A stretch of DNA of 64,000 nucleotides, taken from Ochotona curzoniae. Lineage: Eukaryota > Chordata > Mammalia > Lagomorpha > Ochotonidae. This document shows, piece after piece, positions 35,294 through 47,963 of the stretch; the stretch's first letter is position 1, and each line of letters opens with the position of its first letter. The DNA is taken from the NCBI RefSeq assembly GCF_017591425.1, contig NW_024465369.1, forward strand, positions 27,261,001 to 27,325,000, given 5' to 3'. The notes beneath the pieces were generated by a model that saw only the letters and a list, made by a program, of their open reading frames with translations, was not told where the DNA came from and did no database searches. The position numbers and the translations under genes are program-made.

Positions 35294-35579
35294 CATAACC
35301 TAATTTTTGAAGTAAAATATTCCTATAAATTGAAGACCTTACTCCAGAATCTCATCTACAATCTCTTTTCTCAGTTGGTGACTAACTCATATGTATGTCC
35401 TAAGCAAATCCCTCCTTGGCAAACTGGCACTTTGTCTTCGAAGGAGGGGAAAGGAAGGCTTACCTGCTCCTCTCAAGACAAAGAAGTCACTTTTTTTCAT
35501 ATATTCTTCTTGTTTATAATTGTGCTACATTTCCCAAGTGACACTCAAGGAAATAAAAGAAGAAAAAAATATAGAGAAC

Positions 35580-35805
35580 ATATTTATTTACTTATTTTTT
35601 ATGATGCAGTTGCAGAGTAGGTTCAGGGATTTCCCCTCCATGCTCTCCATTCCCTACCCCACTGATTTCCCCTATACTGTTACAACAGTATAGTTCTTCA
35701 GTCACAGGTCTGTCACTCTACCAGTTAAGTGTATCCTGGCATTGTAGGTGTAGACAATGGTAGAAAGTCCAGCATGGTGTTGTCAAACTTTTAACACCGT
35801 GACTT
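35580..35805 (-). mobile_element. L1 3'-end-like repeat, copy 2
   Basis: It is homologous to 16966-17200. Shared landmarks in order are ttttttatgatgcagtt, gatttcccctccatgctc, taccccactg, agtatagttcttc and taagtgtatcctggcattg. It is the same unidentified, probably lagomorph L1, 3' end. Confidence 0.5.
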
Positions 35806-35864
35806 CCAAAGTGTTCTGCTTTTAGCTTTTTAATTTTATATGCTATATATAGCTCATGTTTATA

Positions 35865-36180
35865 ATTTCTTGAAGGAGCAAGATATTGAGCAGGTACCTA
35901 TTTATTCAGTTGTGTATTGTTGAACAATCAGTTTGCTCCTGAGGATTCAGTTGTAATTAACAGTACATTTGAATTCTTGCAACATTTATATATGTTTTCT
36001 CTTTAATTATTGTCTCAGGATAAAATCCCAGGGATGGGAGAACTGTGCCAAATGGTAGGACATTTATAGTACATTTTGTTAGTATTGCCAAATTGTTTTC
36101 TAAAAGAAACATACTAATTTACACTTTCCTTGGCAATGTATATGAACATAGCCATTTTCCTTAAAACTTTGCAGCAATTA
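35865..36180 (-). mobile_element. Old L1 fragment, antisense
   Basis: It has the old-L1 order of a gataaaatcccagggatggg-like block followed by attgccaaattgttttctaa, then tactaatttacactttcctt and gcaatgtatatgaac. Confidence 0.5.
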
Positions 36181-36854
36181 GTTATGTCGTTTGCCCACCC
36201 CATGGTTTTTTAGAGCCTTTTCTTCATCCACCTTTCTCCCCTCACTGTTTAACAATGGATGAGTAGACCAACTCGGATAACATGGAACCACCCTCTTATT
36301 CAATTGGGAATAGAGAGGATCTTGTTTATTTCAATAGTATTATTACATTAACTCAATGGAATATCATGTGGAAATAAAGATAAAAATGAATGCTAGATTT
36401 CAACACATAAAACATATTCTGGAATTCATTTCAAAGGAAAAAGAAGACTTAAAAGGTTTGGCTTATCTAGTTATGTTTTCAAACCCACACCAGCCTTGTT
36501 TTATGCCAAAGATATTTCTTACAACACACTCTGTTTCCAAGAGTCAGAAAGGATTATTTTTCCTAGAACACTGCTGGCTGCCCAACCACTTCCAGTTACC
36601 TAGAAAAAGTTCAGAAGAAATGGAAAGAGTGTGAGGTCCTGTAACTTTGCTGACTGGGCATAAATCACCAATTGGGAACATTGTGAAACATTTTATTTTC
36701 TACTTTTCTCTTGTTAGTTATCTATCTAGCCCTTTTATAGTTAATTATTGATGACCTCAGAATATCTGGCTTTAACCATAAGATCTACGCATATGCTTGC
36801 TACATATTAATGTCTCCTGTAACCACTTAGAAAAATGGACATCCCAGATGTGCC

Positions 36855-36927
36855 ACTCAGCTTAGACTTTACTTGTGACTTAATCTGATTTTCCCTTGTG
36901 TTTGCCATCTATAAAATAAGAACAATA
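36855..36927 (+). repeat. MIR, left part, split by a CSINE
   Basis: MIR 3' order (cttagactttacttgtgact, then ctataaaataagaacaata) breaks at the CSINE insertion and resumes at 37182 with aataatagtagtaactg. Confidence 0.65.
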
Positions 36928-37181
36928 GGGCCTGGCGCGATGGCGCAATGGTTAAGGTCCTCGCCTTGCACGCCCGGGAAAGCAGCCCAGGACAGCCCAA
37001 AGCTTTGGGACCCTGCACCCATGTGGGAGACCCAGAAGAGGCTCCTGGCTTCGGATCGGCATAGCATCGGCCGTTGCGCTCACTTGGGGAGTGAATCATG
37101 GGACAGAAGATCTTCCTCTCTGTCTCTCCTCTCTGTATATCCGCCTTTCCAATAAAAAAAAAATAATAAATGTTAAAAAAA
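36928..37181 (+). mobile_element. Young CSINE with internal deletion
   Basis: A near-consensus head with an intact pol III A box (tggcgcaatgg at 36941-36951). About 75 bp are missing at 36975, including the B box and the ggatcccatatggg segment. The rest of the body, the tail and an A-run are intact. A perfect 10-bp target-site duplication (aagaacaata at 36918-36927 and 37182-37191) flanks it. Confidence 0.95.
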
Positions 37182-37285
37182 AAGAACAATAATAATAGTA
37201 GTAACTGTGTCATAGGTTTGTCTCATAAGAATTAAATAAGTTATGGCATCATAGTGGCTGGGACTACACTGTAAATATGAAGTAG
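37182..37285 (+). repeat. MIR, right part
   Basis: It continues the MIR begun at 36855: cataggtttgtctcataaga, attaaataagttatggcatc. Confidence 0.6.
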
Positions 37286-38092
37286 TCAATGCTACTGTTA
37301 AGTAAAAATGTGTTGCCTTCTTTATTATATGGACTCCATTAGCCCAGGAAGCAACAAAGTACTTATAACTTTCATCTCTTCTGGTACTCCTATTTTCCAT
37401 TAAAAATACAATACAAATAACAGCAGTAGCAGTATTGGACCTGACCAAAATCTTACAATGTATCCTGTACAGTAAAAGGAATTTATATGCATTAGTTTTC
37501 TAATCTTCATGGTAACTCCATGAAGGTGGTAGTAGTTTACAGATACAGTGACAAAGAAATTAAACAACTTGCTAAAAAATTAGCAAGTGACAGCACTTGG
37601 ACTTGAAAGCAGTCCTGTCAAATGTGCAGAAAAAAAAATCAAAATGTATCTGGATGTTATCAATGGCTGCCTCTGGATAACAGAGTTCTGAGTTATAGCT
37701 TATGTATCTCTACATTTATTTATTTTATCTAGGTAAACATGCTTGTTTAATTGAAATATATTCTAGGTACTACAGACAGTAGTGTCTTCTACTGAACAGT
37801 AAATGATAGTCTTCCTTCTTACTTCCATGAAATAAAATGTAGTCAATCTTTGAATCAATTTTGTATCCTTTGCACGAAGTTTACAATGGCCTAGTAAACT
37901 GAATGTAGTGTTTTACAACTTGAGTTCCATCTACTTTTCTTTAGCAAAAATATAACTTGTACTGATTTGTAGAAATTCAAATTGAACACCAAATAGCAGC
38001 TTTAAGCTGCCATTAGAAGGGCTCCTTGCTCTTGCAGTCCCTTTTCCTCTGCCCAATTGACTTATACGGTAGAGACAAAATCTGGTGACACT
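37286..38092. other. Intergenic, contains a MIR
   Basis: A MIR-like copy lies at about 37480-37625 (aactccatgaaggtggtagt, tttacagatacagtgacaaa, agtgacagcacttggacttg). Otherwise it is unassigned with no gene. Confidence 0.55.
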
Positions 38093-38426
38093 CGGGCCCC
38101 GCATGGTAGCCTAGCATCTAAAGTCCTCACCTTGAAAGCATCTGGGATCCCATATGGGCACTGGTTCTGTACCTGGCAGCCCTGCTTCCCATCCAGCTCC
38201 TGCTGGTGGCCTTGGAAAGCAGCCAGGGACGGCCCAAAGCCTTGGGATCTTGGGACGGCCCAAAGCCTTGGGAGACCCAGAAGAAGCTCCTGGCTTCGGA
38301 TGGGCTCACACCAGCTGTAGCAGACACTTGGGGAGTGAATCATCAGATGGAAGATCTTTCTCTCTGTCTCTCCTCCTCTCTGTATATCTGCCTTTCCAAT
38401 AAAACAAAATAAATCTTAAAAAAAAT
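38093..38426 (+). mobile_element. CSINE with a 22-bp internal duplication
   Basis: Plus-strand element from gggccccgcatggtagccta to aataaatcttaaaaaa. A 22-bp unit (38226-38247) is repeated exactly at 38252-38273 after a tctt spacer. Near-identical flanks (gtgacactc / gtgacattc) are probably the target-site duplication. Confidence 0.9.
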
Positions 38427-39156
38427 GTAGTGACATTCACAAGAGGTAGGTTTGTCTTGCCCTCAGTCATTTCTGAGAACTTACAAGAAACAGAAACAAG
38501 GAAAGACAGCATGTGACAGATAAGATTCACAGCCAACTAACATTTATTTTCAGGCCTCTAGCTCCCAAATGATTTTACCAATATTACACAATTTTGTCTT
38601 CCGAAACTAATGTGAAATAAATATTGTGAATCCTTCCTTACAGGTGACGGTAATGAAGCCCAGCGATCAAGTAGTTTCCTGGAACCCACATGACTGGTAA
38701 GTTATAGACAGAGTTGATATGCTATTCCACAAATCTCCTACTCTCTTCTCCATAGCACTAACACACCCATCATCCCCAGTTTCCAGAGGCAAAAGGCAGG
38801 TTGTCATCCACTATTAAAAGCAGCCATAAGTTGGAGTGCTAAACACGAAACAGGCAGGAAAGCGGTTTGGGCCCATTTGTGACTGGTTTTGCACTTCTTT
38901 TTATGGAAGAACCAATTTTTGGATTGTGTTTTAGCTCAGGATAATGTTTCCAAATCCATAGTTCTTGCTCTGAAGTGCAAAACAAGAGTTCATTTAATGA
39001 GCCATGTTAGTGGGACTTACTACTGAAACTCAGATCATTAAAGTATACAACAGGTTTGTTAAGTTTTGTTTTCTACAAGCTCTCTCGTAATAGCCATGTC
39101 TGTGGGCCATTTCTAAGGCTCTCATCATCATCTTTGACATGGCCCCCCATTTATTA

Positions 39157-39192
39157 CTATATATACATACATATATATACACACACACACAC
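39157..39192. repeat. (TA)n / (AC)n microsatellite
   Basis: Alternating TA/CA steps pass into a pure CA run. Confidence 0.85.
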
Positions 39193-42100
39193 TTCATAGA
39201 TATACATTTATATACATATATACTTTAATAAATACTTTATATATATCAATATGGAGATTAAACAGAGGAGAGTATGGACATAAACTACTCTCAGAACTTT
39301 ATGAGGAAAAGAACATTTAGACAAGAATAAGTTACTGAAGCCTGGTACAGAGATTTTTTTTCTTTTTTTCAAGAGGCCGAGCTGTCATTTGCCTGGAATG
39401 GTTTAGGACAGTTCTGCCTGGAGGCAGGACTATGGATTCATTAACCTCCTAGCCCTGCAACTCTGTCAATCTCAATTCCTGCCACGGTTTCAATCAGATC
39501 CAGCTGCCTCTACTTTCACTCTGGTTGGTTAAGTATGGCTGTGTGCTCCTGCAATTTTCTGTATTGCGGGCAGAAAAGACATCTTCAATAAACATCTCTG
39601 GCCGTTCACAGGACAGTGTGTGTAGTGGATCTTTCCTTACAGATAGATTCAGCATAAACTGTATCGATGAATGCACTGATATAGAGAAAAGCACCATGTG
39701 CCAAATACAGAAGATTCTTATTATTTCTCTTTGCATACAGATGAACACACAGCTGCTGCGACGCTCTCAAGAGGCCCACAAGTCGACTTCATCCAAAGGA
39801 ATGACTGTGCTATTTTTGCTCTTTCCCTCACATTATTTCCCAAGGCTTGAGGGAATTTAAATGTGACTTACTTGGCAGTGACAAGCCTCTGTCCCCTTGG
39901 TGCCTCCCGAATGAGATCATTTACACAAGTCACTTCACCATAGCTCATTCTATTTCTTCATAGAGAGATAGTATCACTTAAATGGAATCTGGATATTGAG
40001 AAAGGAGAGTTATTTTTCTCCTTAAAATGACTGTATTAGAACAATTCACTGATATTTGTAATATTGGTATGATTGGTCCTTCACATCCATGCATAAGCAG
40101 AATCTTCCTAAAGTTCATGAAAATGCATATAATAGAAAAACTGCACACATTTTAAAATTTTTTTACAGAATAATAAAATTATTTCTCCCTTCCTTTCCTT
40201 TCCCCCGCAACATTCTGTTTGACATACCCTCATATGTTAAGACACCAAACCTTTGAAAAAGGAACTTAGTATTGGAAATGAAGAACTTGACACTCTTGAG
40301 AAGAAAACTTCTGGAATCACCAGAATTTGAATGCAGCTCTTTGCTGTCTTGGTTCAGAGTGTAATCCCTTCCCTCCCTGTGCTCCTCAAGATCCTCTGCC
40401 TTAATGAGTGAAACCAAAAGCAACAACACATCTTATACATTACTATATTTTATTATGTAGTAGAATGTTGAGACAAGCTATTGTATTATAATCATACACA
40501 ATTAATGTCTTGTATTTCTATAAGATTTATAAGATTTTATAAGGTTTATATCATTAATGAAACAGTAAAATTTGCCAGTTTCCTGCAGAAATCTCTTAAA
40601 CAGAAACAATAATCAAACAAAGCTTAAAATACATGATGAATACAAATTCAGAGAATGTTGTCAGAGTTATCTGCCTCCATAGACAGGGTAATAAAGACCC
40701 AAGGAGGAGGTGTAGTTATCTAAAAGCCAGAATTCCATATGTGGACACTGGATGAAGACTTTCAAAAAATCCATTAAGAAAGTCATTCATAGGAATTTCT
40801 CAGTTTGAAATCATCTTTTATTAACACTAAGTAAATATTCCATATTTTCCAATATTTTGTGTGAATTTACAGTAAAATGTGTTTAACTAGAAACTATGAC
40901 AATTTTAACCAAATTGAATCTGAACAGCAAAAATTTCTTTGAGGTCTTCTTAGAAATTCTACAATACTTATGTGAAGCTTGACTGTTGGCTACCACCATT
41001 TTCATACAACATTGTTAGAGAAATCTGAGTGGCATTTTTAGAGATAATACAGAGGAAGAATTCAAATGATCTCTCATTTAGTCAAGATAAAAAAACATAA
41101 ATCCACGTATTATTATTATTATTTCAAGAAGCAGTTATTATACAACTAATATGAAAGGCAAGATGTAAAGATGAAAAATTTTAGTGTCTGGAATCACATT
41201 TTGGTTTTCTGCTTGATAAGTATATGATAAATTTTGTCTAAGACTCCTCTTTTGTAATATTACTCATGGTTACTATGCATTAATTAATTAGTCACCATAA
41301 TAAATTACAAGAGCGTATAGGTAAGGGTAGACACCATTAATGCCACAATAATAAATTGATTATCGACAACGGATTAAGATTAAAGGTAGATATGGTCTGT
41401 ATACTCATGGAGAATAAAATCAATAGGGAAATAATCATTAATTAAACAATTGAACAGAAAATTTTCCAACTACTATACCTAGGGGAGATGCAATATGAGA
41501 AATGTAACATTGATCTAAGATTTCTCTAAACACTCATGTGGAGTTTTCTCCCAGTATTTCAACCAATGGAAGCCACACTGACCATTCCTACCCCACATCC
41601 TGGTGACTGAGTCTAGACGCCTTTTGTACAAGTAGAACTTCATATTAGGAACATGTGTCGGACAGGCATCTTTGGAATCATTTAGTTTTTCCTTTTTCAT
41701 TTCACTTATTTATGATCACTTAAAATGTTGAGAAAGCAATCGAATTGTCATTTTGCTACAATCTTTAAAGCACAACTCTCCGTGAGCCTCAAGGGTCCTG
41801 TGTTCTGATAACAAATACTACTGGGAAAAACATCAAAAGACAAATGTGCAAGTGCTTGTCAGAGGCAGGCTCTGTTATCCCTTGCAGGGTGCAAAAGATG
41901 ACTTTGATGGACATCCCCATTCACGCTACAACCACTGTCTCATTCCAGCATGCCATCTTTCAGCCTTCTACAGTGAGCTGATTGGATTAATTTGTAAGAA
42001 TATTAAGAAAATTAACACAGTACTCATCGACACACTTGGCATTTGGTCCCAAACCATGCTGATGGCCCATACTTTAATCTCAACTTAAATGAACATAGGT

Positions 42101-42882
42101 TTTTTGTGCAAGCAGCTCACATAGACCAGGATGTATAAAAGAAGAGGCTGTCAAAGAATTTTCAAACAGTAAACCTTTTCTCTGATTCTTTTTTTCAAAA
42201 AATTAGATAAAGCGATTTTAGGATCCCATTCAAGACTATCTAAAGAGTAAGCCAAAACCCAGGGTTATGAAAATGATTATGTTATCTTTAGCATGAGTAT
42301 GAAATGTATTATCTTATTTTAGACATGGTTTTTAAGATATTTTCTAAAATGTAAATGTAGTAAAATATTTTATTGCCAATTTCCTACTCTTGACTACATG
42401 GATTTTTCTTTAATGACAGGTGAAGTAGGAAACTCTGGATCAAACATTACATTCAAAGACACAGATCACCCAATCACTGGTCACTTACTGACCAATGCAA
42501 CTTACTGGAAAGGTGTAGCCTGGGTCCACTGTAGTTATATAGTAAAGTGTTAAAGCATTTCCATGGTGTAGTACTTGAGTGTACTAAAAATAGACAACCC
42601 TGAACTATACTGCAGTTGAAGGACAAGATAAAAATAGACAATATACTTGAAAAATAATTGTATAAATAGAGTACTGGGATTAGCAACTCAATCCTCAGGA
42701 CTGAAATCATTAATGATGGGTAATTTTTTATTAAATGCAGGAAATAGAATACTATTTAAATATTTAAGGGAAGTGTTGATTAGCACAGTGTATTCTGAAT
42801 TTAAGGGTGATTTATATTCAAGATGTGATTTAAATCACTAGGATTTGAAGTGCAGTTTCTTTAGTACTACTACTACAACGAC

Positions 42883-42899
42883 TACACACACACACACAC
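42883..42899 (+). repeat. (CA)n microsatellite
   Basis: Eight CA units, preceded by imperfect (ACT)n. Confidence 0.85.
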
Positions 42900-43659
42900 G
42901 GATAATATCAGCTATAATGCCTGCAAGGGGATTTCAAAATGCTCAGGGAAGCAAAGTATGTTTTCCATGACCTTTTTGAGAAGCTAATATTACAATTAAA
43001 GATGTATCTAATGTCCAACCATTATCTGAAAAGTAATAGCTTTGTTCTCATATTCAATTGCTAGTTCACAGTAAGCACGGGGAAGAGCTCCCCTCCCCAA
43101 CCCCCAAATGACGGCACTTTGAATTGTTTAACATGAATGTAGCTATTATGGGTATTGTGTGAAATGGCTTATAGTTCTTCACATTACCTTAAAAGGTTAT
43201 AGTTGAAATGTTTAAGAAAATCTGAGATGGAAAAATCTCTTGGATTTTTAAGTCCTCTCTTGTTTATGCCTTCTGTGCTTCTACAAAGAACGGCATCAGT
43301 TTTTAACTCAGCTTCTCTTTCCTTTGCAACATCCCTATCATCACTTCATCAGCTAATACTCAAATTTTGGAAAATGAACCAGAAGCTTCTGAATTTACTC
43401 GTTTGTTCACTCTTGGCACATTCACTTCTATTAACCGTTAGATCTTTTTCCCCCTTTTTATTACTTAGAGGATAAGTTTTCTCAGCCTGGAATTCTACTC
43501 TCTATGTCTGATTCAGTTAATAGTAGAACCCAAAGAAAAGGCACAATGCAAGGGAATACGATGAAGGAAGTAAGTGTGAAAGAACCAGCTTCCAAAAACA
43601 CAGAGAAGGGTGGATACAGATGGGAACCAGGTCTAGAAAGCTAAAGAGTGGCAAATGTT

Positions 43660-43890
43660 GAATCTCATTGGATTTCATTTTGTTTTCAAACAGTTTGCAA
43701 CACTCACTATTCCTGCCAGCAGTGTTTCACATTACATAGAACTATATCCTCTCCAACACTTCATACTACCGGACTTTGGGATTTTTGGCAATACAGTCAT
43801 CTAGTATCTCCTTGGGTCTTCATTTATATTCTTTGGTTTTTAAAGGTCCAGCTATTTTTCATGTTTACTAGTCAGATACATTAACTCTTC
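43660..43890 (-). mobile_element. Old L1 fragment, antisense
   Basis: Antisense landmarks: actattcctgccagcagtgt, tcctctccaacacttcatac, and a tcatgtttactagtcag-like end. Confidence 0.5.
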
Positions 43891-43924
43891 TGAAAAAATG
43901 CCAGTCGTATACTATGAATCGTAA

Positions 43925-44600
43925 GTTTATTGACAGAAGAGTAAAGAGCCAAGACATTTTTGAAAGAGATGAAAAGGAGTGACCTTTATTCAACATATCA
44001 AGGAATACTATAAGGAATATTATAAGACAGTTTATGATGTGTAGTCTTCAAGGACCTGTGATAGTCATGTATCCCCCATTTTTCCATGAATGTGTGGAAG
44101 TACCCTTGCAATATTAGTTTACTTATAAAGGTACTGACTAATGGAAGAGTAAGGGCCTCCAAAGTAACTTATACATTTGGGGGTTACCGAATATGTCAGA
44201 TCCCTGAGGGGAAAAGGAGATGGGAAATAGGGTGCAAAAAAGAAAATGAATTGTTACCTCACATCACAGAAAAATCCTACTTCAGATGGGTTCGGATTTT
44301 AAATTTAATAAAGAAATCCTTGCGGTTTTCAAAATACGAGTGAATACTTACTTTCTCTAACCTCAGGACAGAGAGTTATTTCTTAAATAAGACACGTGAG
44401 TTTTAGTCACAGCAGAGAACATTTGTGTATTGCCATGTTAACATGAATTTTTCATTAAAGGAAAACTTAGATTCATACATGAAAAAGAAATATGCCATGT
44501 ATACAGATAATGAACCAACATCAAAAGCTTTCAAAAATTGAGAAAAGACAAATGACCTAATGGAATAATGGGCAACTTAACATTTCTAGCATAATTTTCT
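43925..44600 (+). mobile_element. Old L1 ORF2 fragment, sense
   Basis: Sense-strand order: an aaggaatactataaggaat block, cttataaaggtactgactaa-like, gttacctcacatcac, tcagatgggttcggatttta, and finally caaatgacctaatggaataa with gggcaactta. It faces away from the antisense piece on its left. No intact frame. Confidence 0.55.
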
Positions 44601-46387
44601 TTTAGCCAGCATTCTAAGAACCTTTGCTAGTTTATAATCCATGGAGAATTTGAATTCTGTTTTAGTTACGTTTGTTCCGTTAGCATCCAACGCAATTCAT
44701 TATGGAAGGAAAATGATCAACATATGTTCATTGAATAAATAAACTTGCCACTCCAAAACACCTGTCCTCTAATAGTCATGTTGGAGCCTTCTACCCATAC
44801 ATCCTTAACATTTCAGATTATATCCCTGTTCACTAGATGGTCCTTGGTGGCATTTCATGCCTAACTGAAGCTTAATTCATATTTCAACATCCATTTCCTC
44901 TCTCTCTCTGACTTTGATTCTAAACTTACAGGACAGAGTTATTCCTCTAAGGACTCAAGTAAACTTCCAAGAGATAGTTAATTACTATTTATTGGGATTT
45001 GGCAAATGATCAAGTACAAATAATCAATCTTCATCAAGTTTCAACATAGAGTAACTGGTCTGAAGAAAAGTACTGTGATCTGAGTCCATGCTTTGCTCCA
45101 AGTACAGAATACCACTCTCTAGGGATTTGCAAAGAACGGAAGCTTATTTGGCTAATGGATCCAGAGACTGGGAAGTTCCAGAGCATGCGTGTTTGAATCT
45201 GGCAAGGGTCTTCACAACACATTATCCCATGGTGGAATGGTAAGTGAACTTTGGAGACACACAGAAAAAGGAACCAGATCCATTCTTTTTAGGATGAACT
45301 TTTCCTTCTGATACCTATTCCTGGAATAATGGCTTTAATCTGTTCACAGTGACTGTGCTGTTAATCAAATCACCTCTTCATGGTCCTACCTGCTAGGACT
45401 GTTAATAGCAATTAAAATTGAACTTGAGCTTTGCAGGGGACATTCAAGCCACAACACATATTTTCTTTTTGATTTTTTCCCCCAAGTTTAGGTCACAGAG
45501 ATCAGGTTAGGAAAGTTAGCAGTGTGATCCATTACAGATACTTAGTACAAAGAATTGAGAAGTGTTTTGAAGGTTGACTGTTCAAGCATTCACTTATGAC
45601 AGGAATAAGGCAGTGAAAAATGTGAAGGGAAATGGGTCCGGGTATCAGCAGCTGTCTCTGGTGCCAGTACCACCCAAGTGAGGCAGCTGTGTAAAATAGC
45701 AAAGTGAACCTGAGAGAGGAAGGAGTGGACAGCTGGTCCATGCCCAACTTTATTCTCCTTACCTTTCCCTTCTCTCTTGAAAGTGTTGGTTTTGATCATG
45801 TCTAGGACTGCATTATTAACAGTCAAGATGGAACCTTAACAGGTTTCAATACATTTTGCTAACAGTGGAACGTTTTTGTGAAATTCTATTTGCCACACAT
45901 CATGTACCCTAACTTGACTCATGTTTTTAATCGGTGGAAATGGATCCAGTGATCGTCTCTACTCACAAGTATATAGTGCAGCTGGTCAGGAAGGTAGGAA
46001 TCATCAGGAAGGTAGGAAGTGTTGCAGTCATCTATTTGCTGACTTCATTATGAACAGACTCACAAAGAACTAAAACCATATACAGTTATAACCCTTACAC
46101 AGATCACCGAGACTTTGCTAGTTATAATTAGTATAATAATTATGCATTTAATAAGGACATTACCAGAATGACTTATATCTTTTTCTGGTGACTTGAAGGC
46201 ATCTTAAGCACAGCAACAGTTGGCATCCGAAGGGTTTTCTCACTGTGAACTTTTGAACAATTTGGTTTCCATTGACTGAGGATTTATCTGATTATAAGTC
46301 ATGGAATACAAAGGTTGGGCTATGCTCATCCAAAGAGTCACCAGATGCTTTCTTTTTAAAAGGTTATTTTGATTATTTTTACCTTTT
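44601..46387. other. Intergenic, single-copy
   Basis: No gene or named repeat. A short direct repeat (atcaggaaggtaggaa-like, twice) lies near 45985-46019. Confidence 0.45.
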
Positions 46388-46700
46388 TCATTTTTATTGG
46401 AAAGGCAGATATACAGAGGAGGAGAGACAGACAGAAAGATCTTCTGTCCACTCATTCACTTCCCAGGCAGCCACAATGGCCAGAGCTGTGCTGATTCGAA
46501 GCCAGGAGCCTGGAGTCTTTTCCAGGTATCCCACATGGGTGCAGGGTCCCTGGGCTTTGAGCCATCCTTGACTGCTTTCCCAGGCTACAGGCAGGGAGCT
46601 GGATGGAAAGTGGAACCGCTAGGACACGAACTGATGCCCATATGGGATCCCGGTTTGTGCAAGGTGAGGACTTTAATTGTGAGGCTACCGCACCGGGTCC
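46388..46700 (-). mobile_element. CSINE
   Basis: Antisense, middle-aged: cattttTattggaaaggcag at the left, then agatcttctgtccactcatt, ccacatgggtgcagggtcc and ggctaccgcaccgggtcc. The A/T tail (about 46355-46387) is interrupted by gattatttttacctttttc. Confidence 0.9.
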
Positions 46701-46859
46701 ACCTATTGACTTCTTGGCTTAGCTGATACTGGCCCTACACTTTGCCATATGAGAAATGCATTTGCTTATTTTATTTCTTCTGGATATTCAGTGACATTAC
46801 ATGGGTGTCAGATTTAACACACAATAGCAAATGTCAAGTTAGTTTTTAAGAATACAGTT

Positions 46860-47180
46860 TATTTTTATTATTATTTTTTCATTGGAAAGGCGGATATACA
46901 GAGAGGAGAGACAGAGAGGAAGATCTTCCATCCGATGATTCACTCCCCAAGTGAGCGCAACGGGCCGATACTATGCCGATCCGAAGCCAGGAGCCTCTTC
47001 CGGGTCTCCCACGTGGGTGCAGGGTCCCAAAGCTTTGGGCCGTCCTCGACTGCTTTCCCGGGCCACAGGCAGGGAGCTGGAAGGGAAGCGGGGCTGCCGG
47101 GATTAGAACCGGCGCCCATATGGGATCCCAGGGCGTGCAAGGCGAGGACCTTTAACCACTTGCGCCACCGCGCCGGGCCC
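46860..47180 (-). mobile_element. Young CSINE with target-site duplication
   Basis: One of the most consensus-like copies, ending in ccaccgcgccgggccc. It has a perfect 13-bp target-site duplication (taagaatacagtt at 46847-46859 and 47181-47193). Confidence 0.95.
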
Positions 47181-47221
47181 TAAGAATACAGTTGTATTAA
47201 TACTTACAAATATCTTCATTT

Positions 47222-47535
47222 TGCATCTGCTTCAAAGGCAAAATGAAAGTGGCAGATAGGAAGAGAGAGGGCACTTTCATCTGGTGGTTCATTTTCCAAA
47301 TGCCTGGAACAGCGAGGATTAGGTCAGGCCAAAGCCAGGCACCCATAGCTCCATCTGCTTCTCCCACATAGGGGGCATGGACACAAATAATTGAATCACC
47401 ATCCTCTACCTCCCAGGAAGCATTAGCAGAAAACTGGATCAGAAGTGGAGGAGCCAGGACTAAAAGTGGTAGTACAATACTGGATGTGGTCATTTCAATA
47501 GGAAACGTAATCAGTTGATCCACAATGTCCCACCC
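47222..47535 (-). mobile_element. Old CSINE
   Basis: Older-subfamily antisense order: ggcagataggaagagagagg, catctggtggttcatttt, atctgcttctcccacatag, accatcctctacctcccagg, ggagccaggactaaaagtgg. Confidence 0.75.
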
Positions 47536-47963
47536 ATAATTTTTAAATGCCAGTATTCCTAATTGAAATTTTATTCAGTATCCTGTATTTTTTCAACCCT
47601 CTGAAGCAGACAAGCTCAAGGTATTTTTGAGAGGACTACAGATGCTTACATATATGTGGGATCACATGTATCTGTTTTCTAAAGATAAAGTGAGAGAGGT
47701 TGATGTAAAGATTTTTTTTTTTTGTCTTAACTGACAAAAGAATACTAAGAGTTGCTTTTTGCTGCTTGGGAGCTGCACAAGAGATCTGAGATACATTTGT
47801 GCTGGATTTGGAAAACTTGTGAAACTTTGACAGAGCGTATATGGAATTGAATATATTGAATTTATGTTTAGAATTAATCATAGATGGAAGGAGAGGTAAA
47901 GAACTGAAAACATCATTTAATCTACCACAAGGGGCAAGGTAGGAACATAAGAAAAAAGATGAA
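47536..47963. other. Intergenic, unassigned
   Basis: About 430 bp with no gene or named repeat. The minus-strand open frame 47636-48007 runs into a CSINE and is not a gene. Confidence 0.5.

Larger units (their letters stand above)
35309..36854. other. Intergenic with old L1 pieces
   Basis: No gene is visible. It contains the L1 3'-end-like repeat copy 2 (35580-35805), an old antisense L1 piece (about 35865-36180) and unassigned sequence. The open frame at 36356-36634 has no domain that I recognise. Confidence 0.5.
38427..43659. other. Intergenic, mostly single-copy
   Basis: About 5 kb with no gene. It contains a MIR-like piece at about 38560-38715, TA/CA microsatellites at 39157-39192 and 42883-42899, and a short MITE-like piece at 42927-42985. 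The open frames at 39525-39860 and 40163-40429 have no recognisable domain. This lies mid-way between GRB14 and COBLL1, where distal enhancers are plausible but not visible. Confidence 0.5.

Noticed and set aside
35045..35620. 191-codon plus-strand open frame
   Set aside because: Most of it is an antisense CSINE. The remainder is AT-rich flank without coding character.
36941..36951. Pol III A box as part of a tRNA gene
   Set aside because: It belongs to the tRNA-derived head of a CSINE. No cloverleaf or B box is present.
46935..47183. Open frames in CSINEs, repeated almost identically at several loci
   Set aside because: The similar peptides at 5872, 7526, 17683, 35070 and 46935 all arise from the same SINE sequence, not from a gene family.
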